From assembly GCF_030315685.1 (NCBI RefSeq), contig NZ_JASXSI010000001.1, positions 434,001 through 498,000 on the forward strand: a DNA stretch of 64,000 bases, in the 5' to 3' direction. The notes under the pieces were generated by a model, which saw only the letters and a program-made list of their open reading frames with translations, made no database searches and had not been told where the DNA came from. Positions 8,157 to 17,788 of this stretch are shown here, piece by piece (the stretch's first letter is position 1; each line of letters begins with the position of its first letter). The DNA is from Gordonia sp. ABSL11-1 (GTDB lineage: Bacteria; Actinomycetota; Actinomycetes; Mycobacteriales; Mycobacteriaceae). The position numbers and the translations under genes were made by a program.

Positions 8157-11100
8157 ATGACCGAGACGGTCGGCAGCAACGACACCACCGACACCTTCTC
8201 CGACCCTCACGGGTCTCCCTCCGCAGGCTCGTCGGAGTCGCGGGTCTATCCGGTCGTCGACATGACGGGCGGAACCGGTCGCGGCGCCCCGTCGTTCCCG
8301 GCGGTCGAGGAACGGGTCCTCGACTACTGGGCCGACGACCAGACGTTCACCGCGTCCATCGAGAATCGTGCGGACGCCGAGGAGTTCGTCTTCTACGACG
8401 GACCGCCGTTCGCCAACGGGTTGCCGCACTACGGGCACCTGCTCACCGGCTACGTCAAGGATCTGGTACCGCGGTACCAGACCATGCGCGGCAAGAAGGT
8501 GGAGCGCCGCTTCGGCTGGGACACTCACGGTCTGCCCGCCGAACTCGAGGCCGAACGCCAACTCGGCATCACCGACAAGTCGGAAATCGAGTCGATGGGC
8601 ATGGAGAAGTTCAACGACTACTGCCGCGACTCGGTGCTACGCTACACCGGCGAATGGCGCGATTACGTGACCCGGCAGGCGCGATGGGTCGACTTCGACG
8701 ACGACTACAAGACCCTCGACATCGACTTCATGGAGTCGGTCATGTGGGCGTTCAAGCGTCTCTACGACAAGGGGCTCATCTACCAGGGTTACCGGGTCCT
8801 GCCCTACAGCTGGTATGAGCAGACCCCCCTGAGCAACCAGGAGTCCAAGCTCGACGACGCCTACCGCATGCGGCAGGACCCCGCGGTCACCGTCCGGATG
8901 CCGCTGTCGGTGCCCGACGGTCCGTTGGCGTCGCTGGACGGCGTGAACGCGCTGATCTGGACCACCACGCCGTGGACGCTGCCGTCGAACCTGGCGATCG
9001 CGGTCAACCCCGACGTCGAATACGTCCATGTCCGGGCGGCCGACGGCCAGGAGTACCTGCTGGCGAAGGCATTGCTCGGCAGCTACGCCAAGGAGATCCC
9101 CGAGCCCGAGGTCCTCGGCAGCTACGGCGGCGCCGAACTCGCCGGCCTCTCTTACACGCCGCCGTTCGACTTCTTCCTCGGTCATCCGAACGCGCACCGT
9201 GTGCTGCTCGGAGACTACGTGACGACCGAGAGCGGTACCGGCGTCGTCCATCTCGCGCCTGCATTCGGTGAGGAGGACATGGAGCTGTCGATGGCCAACG
9301 GCATCGAGGTCGTGCAGCCGCTCGATCCGGGCGGCCGGTTCACCGCCCTCGTGCCGCCGTACGAGGGCATGATGGTGTTCGATGCGAACCCGGTGATCAT
9401 CAAGGACCTCAAGGGGATCGGCAAGATCCTGCGGCACGACACCATCGAGCACTCCTATCCGCACTCGTGGCGGTCGGGAAAGCCGTTGATCTACATGGCC
9501 GTTCCGTCGTGGTTCGTCGCGGTCACCCCGATCAAGGAACGCATGCTCGAGCTCAACCAGCAGATCATCTGGGCGCCGGCGCACATCCGTGACGGCCAGT
9601 TCGGCAAGTGGCTCGAGGGTGCGCGCGATTGGAACATCAGCCGCAATCGCTTCTGGGGTGCGCCGATCCCGGTGTGGGTCTCCGACGACCCCGAGTTCCC
9701 GCGCGTGGACGTGTACGGATCGCTCGACGACCTCGAACGCGACTTCGGGGTGCGCCCGGACAATCTGCACCGGCCCTACATCGACGAGCTGACCCGGCCC
9801 AACCCCGACGACCCGTCGGGGAAGTCGACGATGCGGCGGGTACCCGAGGTGCTCGACTGCTGGTTCGAGTCGGGTTCCATGCCGTTCGCGCAGGTGCACT
9901 ATCCGTTCGAGAACGCTGAGTGGTTTGACGGGGCGAGCGCAGCGACGGGGGATCACGCCGGGGCGGACGGCGCGTTGCCGCACAATCCCGGTGACTTCAT
10001 CGTCGAGTACAACGGTCAGGCGCGCGGATGGTTCTACAACCTGCATGTCCTGGCCACCGCCCTGTTCGACCGACCGGCGTTCAAATCGGTTGCTGCGCAT
10101 GGCATCGTCCTCGGCGACGACGGTCAGAAGATGTCCAAGTCGAAGCGCAACTACCCGGACGTCAACGAGGTGTTCGACCGCGACGGCTCGGATGCGATGC
10201 GCTGGTTCCTGATGGCGAGCCCCATCCTGCGCGGCGGGAACCTGGTCGTGACCGAGCGTGGCATCCGGGAGGGGGTCCGTCAGGCGCTCCTCCCGCTGTG
10301 GAATGCCTACAGCTTCCTTCAGCTCTACGCAGACCGGCCGGCCGTCTGGCGGACCGACAGTGAGCATGTGCTCGACCGCTACATCCTGGCCAAGCTCGCC
10401 GCGACGCGCGAGGTGATGACCACCTCGCTCGACAGCTACGACGTGTCCGGGGCGGCTGAGGCCTTCCGCGAGTTCGTCGAGTCGTTGACGAACTGGTACG
10501 TCCGTCGCTCGCGTGCGCGTTTCTGGGCCGGGCAGGACGAGGACGCCGATGCGTTCGACACGTTGTACACGGTTCTTGAGGTGGCGGCCCGACTCGCGGC
10601 GCCGTTGTTGCCGCTGGCGACCGAAGCGATCTGGCGTGGCCTGACCGGCGGACGATCCGTGCATCTGACCGATTGGCCTGCCGCCACGGATCTGCCCGCC
10701 GATGCCGCTCTCGTAGCCGCGATGGACGAGGTGCAGGAGGTCTGTTCGGTGGCCTCGAGTGTGCGCAAGGCCAACAAGCTCCGGGTGCGGCTGCCGCTGA
10801 CGGGGCTGACCGTGGCGTCTCCGACGGCCGGACAACTCGGCCCGTACACCGACCTCATCAAGGACGAGATGAACGTGAAGTCGGTGACCCTGGCCACCGA
10901 CGCCGACGTCTACGGGCGTCACGAGATCGCCGTCAATGCCCGGGCGGCCGGCCCGCGCCTCGGCAAGGACGTCCAGCGTGTGATCAAGGCGGTCAAGTCC
11001 GGTGACTGGTCGGTGAGCACCGGGGACGACGGCGCGGAGGTGATCGTCGCCGACGGTATCGAGCTGCACGATGGTGAGTACACGCGTCGGCTCGTGGCCG

Positions 11101-11429
11101 TCGAGCCCGAGTCGACGGCCGAGCTGCCCGGGGGCCGGGGTCTCGTGGTGCTCGACACCACCGTCACCCCCGAGCTGGAGGCGGAGGGCTGGGCCAAGGA
11201 CCGCGTGCGCGAACTGCAGGATGCGCGGCGGACCCTGGGTCTCGACGTGTCCGACCGGATCACGGTCCGTCTCGTCGTGCCGGCCGAGCGTCTCGACTGG
11301 GCCCGCACTCACGCCGACCTGATCGCCGGTGAGGTACTCGCGGTCACGTTCGATGTGACGTCGGAGGGGCCCGCGGGCGCGATCGACCTCGGCGACGGCG
11401 CGAGTGCGGACGTGGCGAAGGCGTCGTAG
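8157..11429 (+). CDS. ileS: isoleucine--tRNA ligase (eukaryote-like type 2)
   Basis: Class I aminoacyl-tRNA synthetase of 1090 residues that charges tRNA-Ile. The ATP-binding HIGH motif reads HYGH (about residues 90-93, in [14 protein letters not shown]), the KMSKS motif is intact (about 658-662, [12 protein letters not shown]), and [15 protein letters not shown] is diagnostic of the second, eukaryote-like IleRS type that is intrinsically less sensitive to mupirocin. The CP1 editing domain lies between. The C-terminal zinc finger of type 1 enzymes is absent. The start is ATG 8157, 6 nt after GAGGAGA; an ATG at 8133 in frame has no ribosome site. Expression is controlled by the T-box leader immediately upstream. 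Confidence 0.95.
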   Translation: MTETVGSNDTTDTFSDPHGSPSAGSSESRVYPVVDMTGGTGRGAPSFPAVEERVLDYWADDQTFTASIENRADAEEFVFYDGPPFANGLPHYGHLLTGYVKDLVPRYQTMRGKKVERRFGWDTHGLPAELEAERQLGITDKSEIESMGMEKFNDYCRDSVLRYTGEWRDYVTRQARWVDFDDDYKTLDIDFMESVMWAFKRLYDKGLIYQGYRVLPYSWYEQTPLSNQESKLDDAYRMRQDPAVTVRMPLSVPDGPLASLDGVNALIWTTTPWTLPSNLAIAVNPDVEYVHVRAADGQEYLLAKALLGSYAKEIPEPEVLGSYGGAELAGLSYTPPFDFFLGHPNAHRVLLGDYVTTESGTGVVHLAPAFGEEDMELSMANGIEVVQPLDPGGRFTALVPPYEGMMVFDANPVIIKDLKGIGKILRHDTIEHSYPHSWRSGKPLIYMAVPSWFVAVTPIKERMLELNQQIIWAPAHIRDGQFGKWLEGARDWNISRNRFWGAPIPVWVSDDPEFPRVDVYGSLDDLERDFGVRPDNLHRPYIDELTRPNPDDPSGKSTMRRVPEVLDCWFESGSMPFAQVHYPFENAEWFDGASAATGDHAGADGALPHNPGDFIVEYNGQARGWFYNLHVLATALFDRPAFKSVAAHGIVLGDDGQKMSKSKRNYPDVNEVFDRDGSDAMRWFLMASPILRGGNLVVTERGIREGVRQALLPLWNAYSFLQLYADRPAVWRTDSEHVLDRYILAKLAATREVMTTSLDSYDVSGAAEAFREFVESLTNWYVRRSRARFWAGQDEDADAFDTLYTVLEVAARLAAPLLPLATEAIWRGLTGGRSVHLTDWPAATDLPADAALVAAMDEVQEVCSVASSVRKANKLRVRLPLTGLTVASPTAGQLGPYTDLIKDEMNVKSVTLATDADVYGRHEIAVNARAAGPRLGKDVQRVIKAVKSGDWSVSTGDDGAEVIVADGIELHDGEYTRRLVAVEPESTAELPGGRGLVVLDTTVTPELEAEGWAKDRVRELQDARRTLGLDVSDRITVRLVVPAERLDWARTHADLIAGEVLAVTFDVTSEGPAGAIDLGDGASADVAKAS

Positions 11430-11475
11430 CGTCGGGACGGCCCCTGCGGGCAACTCTGTGATCTGGATCACTCTG

Positions 11476-11502
11476 TGTCACAGATCGGCGACGTGTGGTG
11501 TC
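11476..11502 (+). promoter_or_regulatory. candidate ECF41-type sigma factor promoter
   Basis: TGTCACA (11476-11482) and TGTC (11499-11502) are separated by 16 bp. This agrees, with one mismatch in the -10, with the TGTCACA/CGTC promoter reported, as I recall, for ECF41 sigma factors, one of which is encoded by the second gene of this operon. A start near 11510 would leave a short leader with the GAGAGGAG ribosome site at 11521. The -35 box also sits in a CTGTG-T-CACAG dyad (11473-11483), and GTGATC-TG-GATCAC lies just upstream (11458-11471). Confidence 0.65.
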
Positions 11503-11533
11503 CCGTGGTTGTCCACCTTCGAGAGGAGCAACC

Positions 11534-12775
11534 ATGACCACCACAACCCGTCCGAGGATCGTCGTCCTCGGTGGCGGCTACGCGGGCACGATGGCAGCCA
11601 ACCGTCTGTGCTCGGCGGACGTCGACGTCACGCTCGTCAATGCGCGCCCGCACTTCGTGCATCGTATCCGTCTGCATCAGTGGATCACCGGAACCGGTAC
11701 CGCCGCCGAGGATTTCGATCAGGTGCTGGGGGATCGGGTACGACTCGTCGTCGACACGGTCACCCGGATCGACGTCCCCGGCGCTCGGGTGGAACTCGCC
11801 TCGGGCGACATCCTCGATTACGACCACCTGATCTACGCGGTCGGGTCGACGGGTACGTCGGCGGACGCGATCCGCGGTGCCGCCGAGCACGCCTTCGTGC
11901 TGGGTGAGTGGGAGGAGGCCGAACGGCTCCGAGCGCATCTGGCGGACCTGACTCGGCAGGAGACGGGTGACAGCGCGACGGATGTCGTGACGACTGTCGT
12001 CGGCGGCGGCCTCACCGGGATCGAGATGGCCGCGGAGCTGGCCGAGGCCGGTCGCGCCGTCCGGCTCGTCTCGTCGGGCGTACTGGCGCCGTCCTTCGGT
12101 GCCCGGGCCCGACGGTCGGCTCGACGACGTCTGCAGAAGCTGGGTGTCGAGATACTGGAGGAACGTCGCGTGGCGGCCGTCGGGGCGGATACCGTCACCG
12201 TTGTGGACACCCGCGTGGATCCCCGGATCGGGCGTTCGGCGCAGACCGCGGAGGAGGCCCTGCCGAGCGCGACGACCGTGATCGCCGCCGGCTTCGGCGT
12301 GCCCGGTGTCGCCGCGGCGAGTGGTCTGACGACCGACGCGCGCGGACGCATCGTCACCGACGACACGCTCACCAGCGTCGACGACGTACGCATCGTCGGC
12401 GCGGGTGATGCCGTCGCCCCGGCCGGGCAGGCGATCCGGATGAGTTGCCAGGCGGCCAATCAGACCGGGCCACACGCCGCCGACGTCGTGCTGGCCCGCC
12501 TGGCCGGCAGACAGCCGGGGACCCTCGGGGTCGTGTTCGTCGGGCAGTGCACCTCGTTGGGCCGTCGCGGCGCGGTGATCCAGGCGACACGCCGCGACGA
12601 CACGCCCGTCGACCTGATCATCCCGGGGCGGGCGGCCGCCGGGATCAAGGAGTTGGTGTGCCGGAGTGTGCTGTGGGGCCTGCGGTGGGAGGCCCGGCAT
12701 CCGGGGGCGTTCCCGACCTTCTCCGGCCGGCCCGGTCCGGCCGTCGACCACACCGCGGACCGGGTGCGGGCGTGA
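11534..12775 (+). CDS. FAD-dependent oxidoreductase of the NDH-2-like family
   Basis: Protein of 413 residues with an N-terminal FAD Rossmann motif (RIVVLGGGYAGTMAANRL), a second NAD(P)-binding dinucleotide fold (TVVGGGLTGIEMAAELAE, about residues 160-180) and a C-terminal FAD contact (VRIVGAGDAV). This two-dinucleotide layout is that of type II NADH dehydrogenases and pyridine nucleotide-disulfide oxidoreductases; no redox Cys pair is visible. It overlaps the ECF41 sigma gene by 4 bp (GTGA). ECF41 factors are typically paired with an oxidoreductase, epimerase or carboxymuconolactone decarboxylase gene, so this is the likely regulatory target. Substrate unknown. Confidence 0.85.
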   Translation: MTTTTRPRIVVLGGGYAGTMAANRLCSADVDVTLVNARPHFVHRIRLHQWITGTGTAAEDFDQVLGDRVRLVVDTVTRIDVPGARVELASGDILDYDHLIYAVGSTGTSADAIRGAAEHAFVLGEWEEAERLRAHLADLTRQETGDSATDVVTTVVGGGLTGIEMAAELAEAGRAVRLVSSGVLAPSFGARARRSARRRLQKLGVEILEERRVAAVGADTVTVVDTRVDPRIGRSAQTAEEALPSATTVIAAGFGVPGVAAASGLTTDARGRIVTDDTLTSVDDVRIVGAGDAVAPAGQAIRMSCQAANQTGPHAADVVLARLAGRQPGTLGVVFVGQCTSLGRRGAVIQATRRDDTPVDLIIPGRAAAGIKELVCRSVLWGLRWEARHPGAFPTFSGRPGPAVDHTADRVRA

Positions 12776-13674
12776 CGTCGGCGTGTGACGAACACGTTCG
12801 ACGGTTCGTCGAGCTGCGGCCGTTGTTGTTCACCGTCGCCTACGAGATCCTCGGCTCGGCCATCGACGCCGACGACGTCCTGCAGGAGAGCTATCTGCGG
12901 TGGGCCGCCGTCGATCTCGACACTGTCGACGACACGAAGCCGTATCTGGCCACTCTCGTGACGCGGCAGGCGCTCAACGCATTGCGCGCCTCGTCGCGGC
13001 GGCGGGAGCAGTACGTCGGTCCGTGGCTGCCCGAGCCCATCCTGCTCGACGAGCGCGACGCCGCGGCCGACGTCGTGCTCGCCGAGTCGGTGTCGACGGC
13101 GATGCTCGTCGTCCTCGAGACCCTCACCCCCGACGAGCGGGTGGTGTTCGTCCTGCGTGAGGTCTTCGGCTTCTCCCATGACGAGATCGCGGAGATCGTC
13201 GGCAAGTCCGGGTCCGCGGTCCGGCAGGTGGCCCATCGAGCGCGCGAGCACGTCCATGCGCGTCGTCGACGTTTCGAGCCGGTCGACGCCGCCCGTACCG
13301 CCCAGATCACCGATGCGTTCATGGCGGCCGCGGAGTCGGGGGAGGTCGAGACGCTCATGACGATGATGTCTCCGGACGTGGTGTTCACCGCCGACAGTGG
13401 CGGCAAGGCGAGCGCGGTCAAACGGCCCGTCCGCGGTGCCCTCGCGGTGGCCCGGCTGCTGGCCGGATTCGCGCGGGTCGGACCCACGCTCGAGGAGTTC
13501 CGGGTCGAGCCGGCGATCTTCAACAGTCTGCCCGGCATGCGGATCTTCTTCGACGGCGAGCTGCAGGGGGTGTTCGTTCTCGACGTCGTCGACGGTCTGG
13601 TCGCCGACATCTACGCCACCCGCAATCCGGAGAAACTGCTCGGCGTCGGTGAGCCGCGACGGATCTCACGCTGA
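12772..13674 (+). CDS. ECF41-family RNA polymerase sigma factor with C-terminal SnoaL-like domain
   Basis: Alternative sigma factor of 300 residues. Region 2 (YEILGSAIDADDVLQESYLRW) and region 4 (TLTPDERVVFVLREVFGFSHDEIAEIVGKSGSAVRQ) flank a linker containing WLPEP at residues 85-89, a hallmark of ECF41. The SnoaL/NTF2-like C-terminal extension carries the other two family motifs, a DSGGK element (about 208-212; consensus DGGGK) and NPEKL (about 285-289). In this group the extension replaces a separate anti-sigma factor and modulates activity. GTG 12772 is used because it overlaps the upstream stop. SigJ of M. tuberculosis belongs to the same architecture. The inducing signal is unknown. Confidence 0.9.
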   Translation: MTSACDEHVRRFVELRPLLFTVAYEILGSAIDADDVLQESYLRWAAVDLDTVDDTKPYLATLVTRQALNALRASSRRREQYVGPWLPEPILLDERDAAADVVLAESVSTAMLVVLETLTPDERVVFVLREVFGFSHDEIAEIVGKSGSAVRQVAHRAREHVHARRRRFEPVDAARTAQITDAFMAAAESGEVETLMTMMSPDVVFTADSGGKASAVKRPVRGALAVARLLAGFARVGPTLEEFRVEPAIFNSLPGMRIFFDGELQGVFVLDVVDGLVADIYATRNPEKLLGVGEPRRISR

Positions 13675-13691
13675 CGCGGGTCGACACGGGG

Positions 13692-14378
13692 TCACCCGCC
13701 GATCGGTGCGAGCGCACGCTCGATCTGCGCCGCGAACAACGCCTCCGGGTCGGCGAAGGTGTCCGACCCGTACTGGCCGAAGACCTCGAGACTGATCGCA
13801 CCGATGGTCACCGCCCACAGCGTGGTGGCCACGAGGAGGGCGGAATCGGATAGCGCACTGTCGAATTCGGCCCGTATCGCGTCGAAGTCGCGAGCTACGG
13901 ACTCTGCCACGGTGTCGTCGGCGTGCACCTGTCCCGCCGCGTGGGCGCGGCCGACCTCGGTGATGAGCATGGCGACGACCCGCGTGCCCGGACCGACGGT
14001 CTGCTCGGCCGGCGCCGCGTACCCGGGAACCGGGCTGCCGTACAGCAACGCCCAGCGCGACGGGTCGTCGACGGCCCATCGCCGCAACGAACGGGTCGCC
14101 GCGACCAGCCGATCACGCGGTCGGTCCTCCGCCACCTGGGCGATCGCGTCGTGGACGGTGTCCGCGAGGTCCGAGTACGCCTCGACGAGCAGCAGAGTCA
14201 GCAGATCGTCGCGGCTGGGCACGTAGCGGTACACGGCCGACGACACGACGCCCATCTCCCGCGCGATGGCACGCAGCGACAGGCCGGCGGCGCCGTGGGT
14301 GCGCAGGTGGGCGCGGCCCAGACGTCGGATCTCGGATTCCATGGCGGCGCGGTTGGCTGCCCGTGTCCCGGCGGTCAT
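13692..14378 (-). CDS. TetR/AcrR family transcriptional regulator
   Basis: Dimeric repressor of 228 residues from ATG at 14378; a TTG at 14396 would add six residues. The N-terminal HTH reads LSLRAIAREMGVVSSAVYRYVPSR-like (about residues 33-55), and the C-terminal ligand domain resembles the WHG-containing TetR subgroup. It is divergent from a deazaflavin-dependent reductase gene, and the 134-bp gap between them holds two copies of a CGAGAGC-N3-GCTCTCG palindrome, which I infer to be its operators. It probably represses both genes until a small lipophilic or nitro/quinone-type ligand binds; the ligand is not deducible. Confidence 0.88.
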   Translation of the reverse strand: MTAGTRAANRAAMESEIRRLGRAHLRTHGAAGLSLRAIAREMGVVSSAVYRYVPSRDDLLTLLLVEAYSDLADTVHDAIAQVAEDRPRDRLVAATRSLRRWAVDDPSRWALLYGSPVPGYAAPAEQTVGPGTRVVAMLITEVGRAHAAGQVHADDTVAESVARDFDAIRAEFDSALSDSALLVATTLWAVTIGAISLEVFGQYGSDTFADPEALFAAQIERALAPIGG

Positions 14379-14398
14379 GGTCCCAGTCTCGCACAATT

Positions 14399-14415
14399 CG
14401 AGAGCGCTGCTCTTG
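14399..14415. promoter_or_regulatory. operator copy 1 of the TetR/DUF385 module
   Basis: CGAGAGC-GCT-GCTCTTG, a 17-bp palindrome with one mismatch. It overlaps the start of TTGATT (14413-14418), the candidate -35 of the reductase gene, and lies 21 bp from the tetR start codon. Confidence 0.7.
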
Positions 14416-14447
14416 ATTTAGCCGGACCGACGGTGCACACTGGAAAA

Positions 14448-14464
14448 CGAGAGCGGTGCTCTCG
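14448..14464. promoter_or_regulatory. operator copy 2 of the TetR/DUF385 module
   Basis: CGAGAGC-GGT-GCTCTCG, a perfect 17-bp palindrome. TTGATT (14413-14418), a 17-bp spacer and CACACT (14436-14441) form a candidate promoter for the reductase; this operator then covers the transcription start. Binding here would block initiation. Confidence 0.75.
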
Positions 14465-14512
14465 AAATCACGACTCACCTCGCGACCGGCGAGGACGACG
14501 AGAGGACACACC

Positions 14513-14959
14513 ATGACCGCAACGCACTACCGCCCGCCGCAGGGGATGGACAACGGCTTCAACCGCACGGTGCGGTGGCTCGCCGATCGCGGTGTCAACC
14601 TGGCCGGCGCGCAGACGCTGACCGTCACCGGGCGCGCGAGCGGGAAGCCGCAGACCGTCCCGGTGAACCCGATGCCGTTCGAGGGGCGCGAATACCTGGT
14701 GGCGCCGCGCGGCGTGACGCAGTGGGTGCGCAACGTCCGCGTCACCCCGACCGCCGAACTGCGCCGCGGGCGTCGTCGGCGAGCAGTTCGCCTCGTCGAG
14801 GTCGAGCCGGCGCAGCGTGGCCCGATCATCCGCGCCTACCTCGACAAGTGGGGATGGGAGGTCGGCCGGTTCCTGCCCGAGGGGATGACGACCGACCCCG
14901 ACGACGAGACGCTCGCCGCGCATCTCGAGGATCTGCCGGTGTTCGAGGTCCGTTCCTGA
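14513..14959 (+). CDS. nitroreductase/deazaflavin (F420)-dependent oxidoreductase family protein (DUF385)
   Basis: Small split-barrel protein of 148 residues of the Ddn/DUF385 family, whose members use F420H2 or related cofactors. The typical run is [19 protein letters not shown] followed by [18 protein letters not shown] and TAELRRGRR, which form the cofactor-binding strands. ATG 14513 follows GAGAGGAC. Divergent transcription from a TetR gene with twin operators suggests inducible expression against a toxic compound. Exact substrate is unknown; F420 use is inferred from the family, not shown here. Confidence 0.85.
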   Translation: MTATHYRPPQGMDNGFNRTVRWLADRGVNLAGAQTLTVTGRASGKPQTVPVNPMPFEGREYLVAPRGVTQWVRNVRVTPTAELRRGRRRRAVRLVEVEPAQRGPIIRAYLDKWGWEVGRFLPEGMTTDPDDETLAAHLEDLPVFEVRS

Positions 14960-15055
14960 GCTCAGCCCAGGAACGGCGCTCCGACTTGCCGCTCCCGGAC
15001 GCCGCTCGCGCCTTCCGTCCCGAGGTCGGCGCTCGGAGGGCCGACGCCACGGAAC

Positions 15056-15061
15056 TACGAT
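15056..15061 (+). promoter_or_regulatory. -10 box of dinB, probably giving a leaderless transcript
   Basis: TACGAT ends 7 nt before the dinB ATG at 15069, the spacing expected when transcription starts at the A of the start codon. No Shine-Dalgarno sequence is present in the gap. No SOS-type LexA box is visible. Confidence 0.6.
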
Positions 15062-15068
15062 TCGTCAG

Positions 15069-16586
15069 ATGGTCTCCGACGTCCCGTTCCCGAGCCCCGG
15101 TCCGTCCGGGGCCGCCGACGGTGACGGTGCCGGAACGCGCGAGGGGGCCCGGCGCAGCTCGCGCTGGGTGATGCACCTCGACATGGATGCCTTCTTCGCG
15201 TCGGTGGAGCAACTGACGCGGCCGACGCTGCGGGATCGTCCAGTGCTGGTCGGCGGAACGGGCGGCCGTGGCGTCGTCGCGGGTGCCAGTTACGCGGCCC
15301 GGGCGTTCGGCGCGCGGTCGGCGATGCCGATGCATCAGGCTCGGAGACTCGTCGGCCCCGGAGCCGTGGTGCTCCCGCCGCGCGGGACGGTCTACCGGGT
15401 CGTGAGCGCGCGCATCTTCGGCCTCGTGCGCGATGCCATCCCGGTGATCGAGATGCTCTCCTTCGACGAGGCCTTCGGCGAACCGGAGGAGCTCGCGGGT
15501 GCGTCGGTGGACGAGGTGACGGAGTTCGCCGAGCGACTGCGTCGTCGGATCCGTGAGACGGTCGGGATCTCGGCGTCCGTCGGATTCGGCAGTGGCAAAC
15601 AGATCGCCAAGATCGCATCGGGGCTGGCGAAACCCGATGGGGTCATGGCGATCTCGCCCGCCGTCGAGCTCGAGTTCCTGCACGAGCTGCCGGTGCGGAA
15701 GTTGTGGGGGATCGGTCCGGTGTCGGGCGATCGCCTGCACCGGTTGGGCATCGAGACCATCGGTGACTTCGCCGCGATGTCGGACCTCGAGGTCGTCTCC
15801 GTACTCGGCGCCACGCTCGGACCGGCGCTGCACCGGCTGGCGCAGGGGATCGACGACCGGCCCGTCGCGGAACGAGCGTCGGCCAAGCAGATCAGCGCCG
15901 AATCCACCTTCCCCCGCGATCTCGTCGAGCTGTCGGAGCTGCGTCCGGCGATCGAGTCGGCCGCGGAAGGGGCGCACCGCCGGCTCCTGTCCGACGGTCG
16001 TGGCGCGCGGACCGTCGTCCTCAAGCTCAAGCGGTCGGACATGTCCGTGCTGACCCGTTCGATGACGCTGCCCGCCGCGACCACCGAACTCGGCGTCCTC
16101 ACCTCCGCTGCGCAACGCCTCGCGCTCGATCCACGCAGCATCGGACCGATCCGGCTCGTCGGCGTCGGGTATTCGGGCCTGACCGCGGTGCAACAGTTCT
16201 CGCTCTTCGGTGAGCTGCACGACGAACTCGGCGACGACGTGAGTCCGGTGGTGGTCGCCGAAGACGGTGTCGAGACGGATGTGGAGGCCGGATTCGTGGC
16301 GGCCGGTTCGTCCACTGAATCCGCGGCGCCGCTCGGCGGCTCGACGGACGCCGAGGTCGACGGGAGTGAGAGCCGTTGGGAGACCGGCGCCGACCTCACG
16401 CACCCCGATCACGGTCACGGGTGGGTCCAGGGGAGCGGACACGGCGTGGTGACGGTCCGCTTCGAGACCCGCGCCACCGGACCCGGGCGGGCGGTGACCT
16501 TCCGTGCCGACGATCCCGATCTCTGTCGTGCCGATCCGCGCGACAGCCTGGCGTGGCCGGACCTGCCGTCTGCGGACCCGGACTGA
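15069..16586 (+). CDS. dinB: DNA polymerase IV (Y-family, DinB1/DinX type)
   Basis: Translesion polymerase of 505 residues. Catalytic carboxylates lie in [13 protein letters not shown] (first Asp about residue 38) and in [10 protein letters not shown], where the usual SIDEAY is SFDEAF (about 132-136). Thumb helix-hairpin-helix and little-finger domains follow, and the beta-clamp peptide QQFSLFG is at about residues 378-384. About 100 C-terminal residues after an acidic linker ([20 protein letters not shown]) resemble the extension of mycobacterial DinB1 (Rv1537), which also lies downstream of ileS. No SOS box is seen, so expression may be constitutive. Confidence 0.92.
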   Translation: MVSDVPFPSPGPSGAADGDGAGTREGARRSSRWVMHLDMDAFFASVEQLTRPTLRDRPVLVGGTGGRGVVAGASYAARAFGARSAMPMHQARRLVGPGAVVLPPRGTVYRVVSARIFGLVRDAIPVIEMLSFDEAFGEPEELAGASVDEVTEFAERLRRRIRETVGISASVGFGSGKQIAKIASGLAKPDGVMAISPAVELEFLHELPVRKLWGIGPVSGDRLHRLGIETIGDFAAMSDLEVVSVLGATLGPALHRLAQGIDDRPVAERASAKQISAESTFPRDLVELSELRPAIESAAEGAHRRLLSDGRGARTVVLKLKRSDMSVLTRSMTLPAATTELGVLTSAAQRLALDPRSIGPIRLVGVGYSGLTAVQQFSLFGELHDELGDDVSPVVVAEDGVETDVEAGFVAAGSSTESAAPLGGSTDAEVDGSESRWETGADLTHPDHGHGWVQGSGHGVVTVRFETRATGPGRAVTFRADDPDLCRADPRDSLAWPDLPSADPD

Positions 16587-16624
16587 GCCGAGGCCCGACG
16601 CCGGCACCCGACGCGGCGAGCGGG

Positions 16625-17560
16625 TCAGCCGAGTGCGGTCTCGGCGAAGAACGCCCGCACCGCATCGGTGTCGGCGCCGGTCGACAGCAGGGCGAGGGTG
16701 GCGATCCGAGCCTGCGGGGCGCGCAACCACCTCGAGACGACGGCGCCGGCGCGTTCGAGGTCCACGGCCCCGCCGCCACCGCCGTAGGTGGGGATGACCG
16801 CGCCGGAGGGGACTCGGGACGTGACGACCACGACCACCCCGGCGGTCACGGCTGCGCTGATCTCGGCGGTGATGTCGGGGTGGGTGTTGCCCGCGCCGGT
16901 CGTCGACAGCACGATGCCCGAGGCCTGCTGGGACACCGCGGCAGCGATCAGACCGGGGGAGACCCCCGGATAGAGCTGTAGTGCATCGACGCGAACCCGC
17001 GCCGCCGTCGGGACATCGTCACCGACATGCTGGCGGGGCAACGCGTGATGGATGTTGTCGAATGCGATCAACTCCGTCGTCGACGACTTGAAAAGACCAC
17101 GCGCGGAGAGGATCTCACCTCCGAACGCGATCACCACACCACGACCCCGGACCGTCGGGTCGGACACTGCCGCGAACGCCGTCGCGATGTTCGCCGGCCC
17201 GTCGGAGTCGATCGCATCCGACGGTCGTTGCGCACCCGTGAACACCACCGGTCGGTCGTCGCCGTGGAAGAGGTCGGCGAGATACGCGGTCTCCTCGAGG
17301 GTGTCGGTGCCGTGGGTCACGACGACACCGTCGACCACAGGATCCGACAGGGCGGCACGGATCGCGCGCACGACCGCGAACTGATCGGCCACCGTCATCG
17401 CGGAACTGTCCACCGACATGAGGTCGACGGTCGAGATCTCCGCAACGGGACCGTCGGGGAGCAGATCGCGCGCCGACAGTGCCGGGACCGCGCCGTCCGG
17501 AGTGCTCTGGGCGGCGACGGTCCCGCCGGTGGTGATCAGCACGATTCGAGTGGTCGCCAT
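16625..17560 (-). CDS. ansA: L-asparaginase
   Basis: Enzyme of 311 residues hydrolysing L-asparagine to aspartate and ammonia. Both catalytic threonine motifs are present: ITTGGTVAAQ at the N-terminus and VVTHGTDTLEETAY at about residues 85-98, plus the Ser/Thr-rich FKSSTTELIAFDN region. No signal peptide is evident, so it is probably cytoplasmic. The ATG at 17560 is preceded by TAATCT (17569-17574 on the complementary strand), a possible -10 giving a nearly leaderless message. It corresponds in position to Rv1538c. Confidence 0.92.
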   Translation of the reverse strand: MATTRIVLITTGGTVAAQSTPDGAVPALSARDLLPDGPVAEISTVDLMSVDSSAMTVADQFAVVRAIRAALSDPVVDGVVVTHGTDTLEETAYLADLFHGDDRPVVFTGAQRPSDAIDSDGPANIATAFAAVSDPTVRGRGVVIAFGGEILSARGLFKSSTTELIAFDNIHHALPRQHVGDDVPTAARVRVDALQLYPGVSPGLIAAAVSQQASGIVLSTTGAGNTHPDITAEISAAVTAGVVVVVTSRVPSGAVIPTYGGGGGAVDLERAGAVVSRWLRAPQARIATLALLSTGADTDAVRAFFAETALG

Positions 17561-17651
17561 GGTGGTCAAGATTAAGGTGCCCTCCGCCGGGGAACCATCT
17601 TTGCGTGCCGACCGTTGCGGCTGCGACGTCGATGTCCCCGGAGAGCGGTTG

Positions 17652-17681
17652 TTGGGGGCGTGGCCGTGGATTTGGCATAGT
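17652..17681 (+). promoter_or_regulatory. candidate promoter of the MTB12-like lipoprotein gene
   Basis: TTGGGG (17652-17657), an 18-bp spacer and CATAGT (17676-17681) make a weak sigma-A type promoter in the 228-bp divergent gap. The ribosome site AAGGGAGA precedes GTG 17789. The rest of the gap shows nothing else I can name. Confidence 0.35.
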
Positions 17682-17788
17682 GGTGTGAGTTTTGGCGGGC
17701 CCGAGGGGGACAATCCGGCCAGAAACTGCCAGGACCTGCGGGGGCGGAGATCCGCCGTGGGCCGGACGAACGACAGTAAGGGAGATCG

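Noticed and set aside
8637..11471. 944-codon antisense frame over ileS
   Set aside because: Arg/His/Asp/Val-rich shadow without motif; the ileS reading frame is certain.
14826..16730. Antisense frame of 634 codons over dinB
   Set aside because: No recognisable domain and typical shadow composition.
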